From the NCBI GenBank assembly GCA_965369945.1, contig CBDUST010000107.1:1-13093 (forward strand): DNA of 13,093 bases, in the 5' to 3' direction. The notes beneath the pieces were generated by a model, which was given only the letters and a program-made list of their open reading frames with translations, did no database searches and was not told the DNA's origin. A program made the position numbers and the translations under genes. This document shows, in pieces, positions 12,544 through 13,093 of this stretch. Source of the DNA: JADFNO01 sp965369945 (GTDB lineage: Bacteria; Planctomycetota; Phycisphaerae; Phycisphaerales; SM1A02). Each line of letters opens with the position of its first letter. The first letter of the stretch is position 1.

Positions 12544-12963
12544 CACCCGTTACGTGTTGGGTCACGGCCTTCAAAGATCCTACTGATCGCCAGTGGATCA
12601 GGCGGGCGATCGGAACAAGACCGGTCGTGCCGGCCGATGCGATCTCGCCCAGCCGAGCACTTGGAGGGTGCGGGATGTAGCAGGCAAGAAGAAAAAGAAT
12701 GTGGTGGCTGATGCTTGAAGATACGGCCTTCGAATCGGCTGAGTTGGGGCGCCCATATGGTCAATTGCCCGCCACGAGCGCTTCGTAGAGGCGAAGAGGG
12801 AAGCTGGTCTCGGACCAATGTGTCCAGGCAGTCAATGCGTAGGCTGAAAATAGTCCAACGGCGCGCAAACCCAATTGCCCAAATCCTGGACCCAAAGTCC
12901 GGTCGATCATATCCTGGCGCTGTCGCGCACCGTCCTCAAACACCTTCAAGGCTGGGTGCAGCT
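12544..12963. other. Intergenic region with one weak minus-strand frame
   Basis: No firm gene. A minus-strand frame from a TTG at 12949 to a stop at 12761 encodes 62 residues, including TLGPGFGQLGLRAVGLFSAY and WSETSFPLRLYEALVAGN, which looks protein-like but has no ATG start, no recognised family, and an in-frame TAG 15 nt before the TTG. It could be a C-terminal gene remnant. The overlapping minus frame 12540-12818 looks spurious. The promoter of the gene at 12964 should lie at the right end; no clear boxes are visible. Confidence 0.45.
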
Positions 12964-13093
12964 ATGAACATTCTCCTCATTTCCCCCGCCACGCCGACGA
13001 CGTTCTGGGGCTTCCGGCATGTGCTGCGGTTCATTTCACGCAAGGCTGCGTTTCCTCCGCTGGGGCTGCTTACGGTGGCAGCGATGCTACCGG
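12964..13093 (+). CDS. B12-binding radical SAM protein, N-terminus only
   Basis: 43 codons to the window edge: MNILLISPATPTTFWGFRHV, then a segment ending KAAFPPLGLLTVAAMLP. This is the start of the cobalamin-binding domain of radical SAM proteins of the kind that begin 'MxVLLVYPxFPxTFWSFKHAL...FPPLGLLTVAAMLP' and often carry a C-terminal DUF4070 domain (family knowledge). Such enzymes use B12 and a 4Fe-4S cluster for methylation or other radical chemistry, but the cluster motif CxxxCxxC lies beyond the window and the substrate cannot be inferred. The ribosome site is weak: AAGG 12 nt before the ATG. The start is supported by homology of the first residues. Confidence 0.82.
   Translation, partial: MNILLISPATPTTFWGFRHVLRFISRKAAFPPLGLLTVAAMLP

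Noticed and set aside
12540..12818. 92-aa minus-strand frame
   Set aside because: Low-complexity Ser/Pro/Arg composition with no start signal or recognised domain.

Overview
The window looks like a chromosomal stretch from a member of Planctomycetota, most likely an uncultured Phycisphaerae-like or related lineage. Three things point there: a 3' gene remnant encoding a dockerin-type tail (SDLLTLLANWGPCP), a four-heme cytochrome with an Asp-rich linker and a C-terminal module of a kind I associate with planctomycete exported proteins, and palindromic intergenic repeats that I recall from the same group. No rRNA, intact tRNA or CRISPR array is visible. The taxonomic call rests on recognising sequence style, not on a search.

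Layout, left to right. (1) 1-403, minus: the N-terminal catalytic domain of a serine recombinase running off the left edge. (2) 404-1143: a gene-poor stretch with a strong intrinsic terminator, a tRNA-like T-arm and the orphan dockerin-type tail. (3) 1144-2226, minus: an exported tetraheme c-type cytochrome protein. (4) 2360-2433: two tandem 37-nt repeats. (5) 2470-5279, minus: a two-component system, a membrane Cache-PAS histidine kinase whose stop overlaps the start of a LuxR-type response regulator. (6) 5760-6038, plus: csrA. (7) 6264-7297: a complete DDE insertion sequence with perfect 18-bp inverted repeats and a 9-bp target duplication; its transposase frame has no stop inside the element and continues into a downstream reading frame ending at 7700. 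(8) 7702-7986: a small unrecognised gene tightly coupled to that frame. (9) 7987-8578: a terminator, a REP-like double hairpin and a -10 box. (10) 8579-9094: an exported Cys-rich protein. (11) 9236-11814: a SpoIIE/RsbU-type phosphatase and a membrane HD-GYP protein, overlapping by 4 nt. (12) 11845-11991: the 3' remnant of a P-II (glnB-like) gene. (13) 12130-12543: an unrecognised 137-aa protein. (14) 12964 to the right edge: the start of a probable B12-binding radical SAM protein.

The theme is signal transduction: a phosphorelay pair, a post-transcriptional regulator (CsrA), a partner-switching-type phosphatase coupled to a c-di-GMP hydrolase domain, and a dead P-II fragment. Mixed in are marks of genome turnover: a recombinase, a fresh insertion sequence, gene-tail remnants and palindromic repeats. 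I do not see a clear new multi-gene defence or biosynthetic system. The items most worth a second look are the insertion that lies exactly over a putative ribosome-binding-site/start-codon junction with an in-frame fusion, the P-II remnant, the Cys-rich exported protein and the pair of small unknown genes after csrA.
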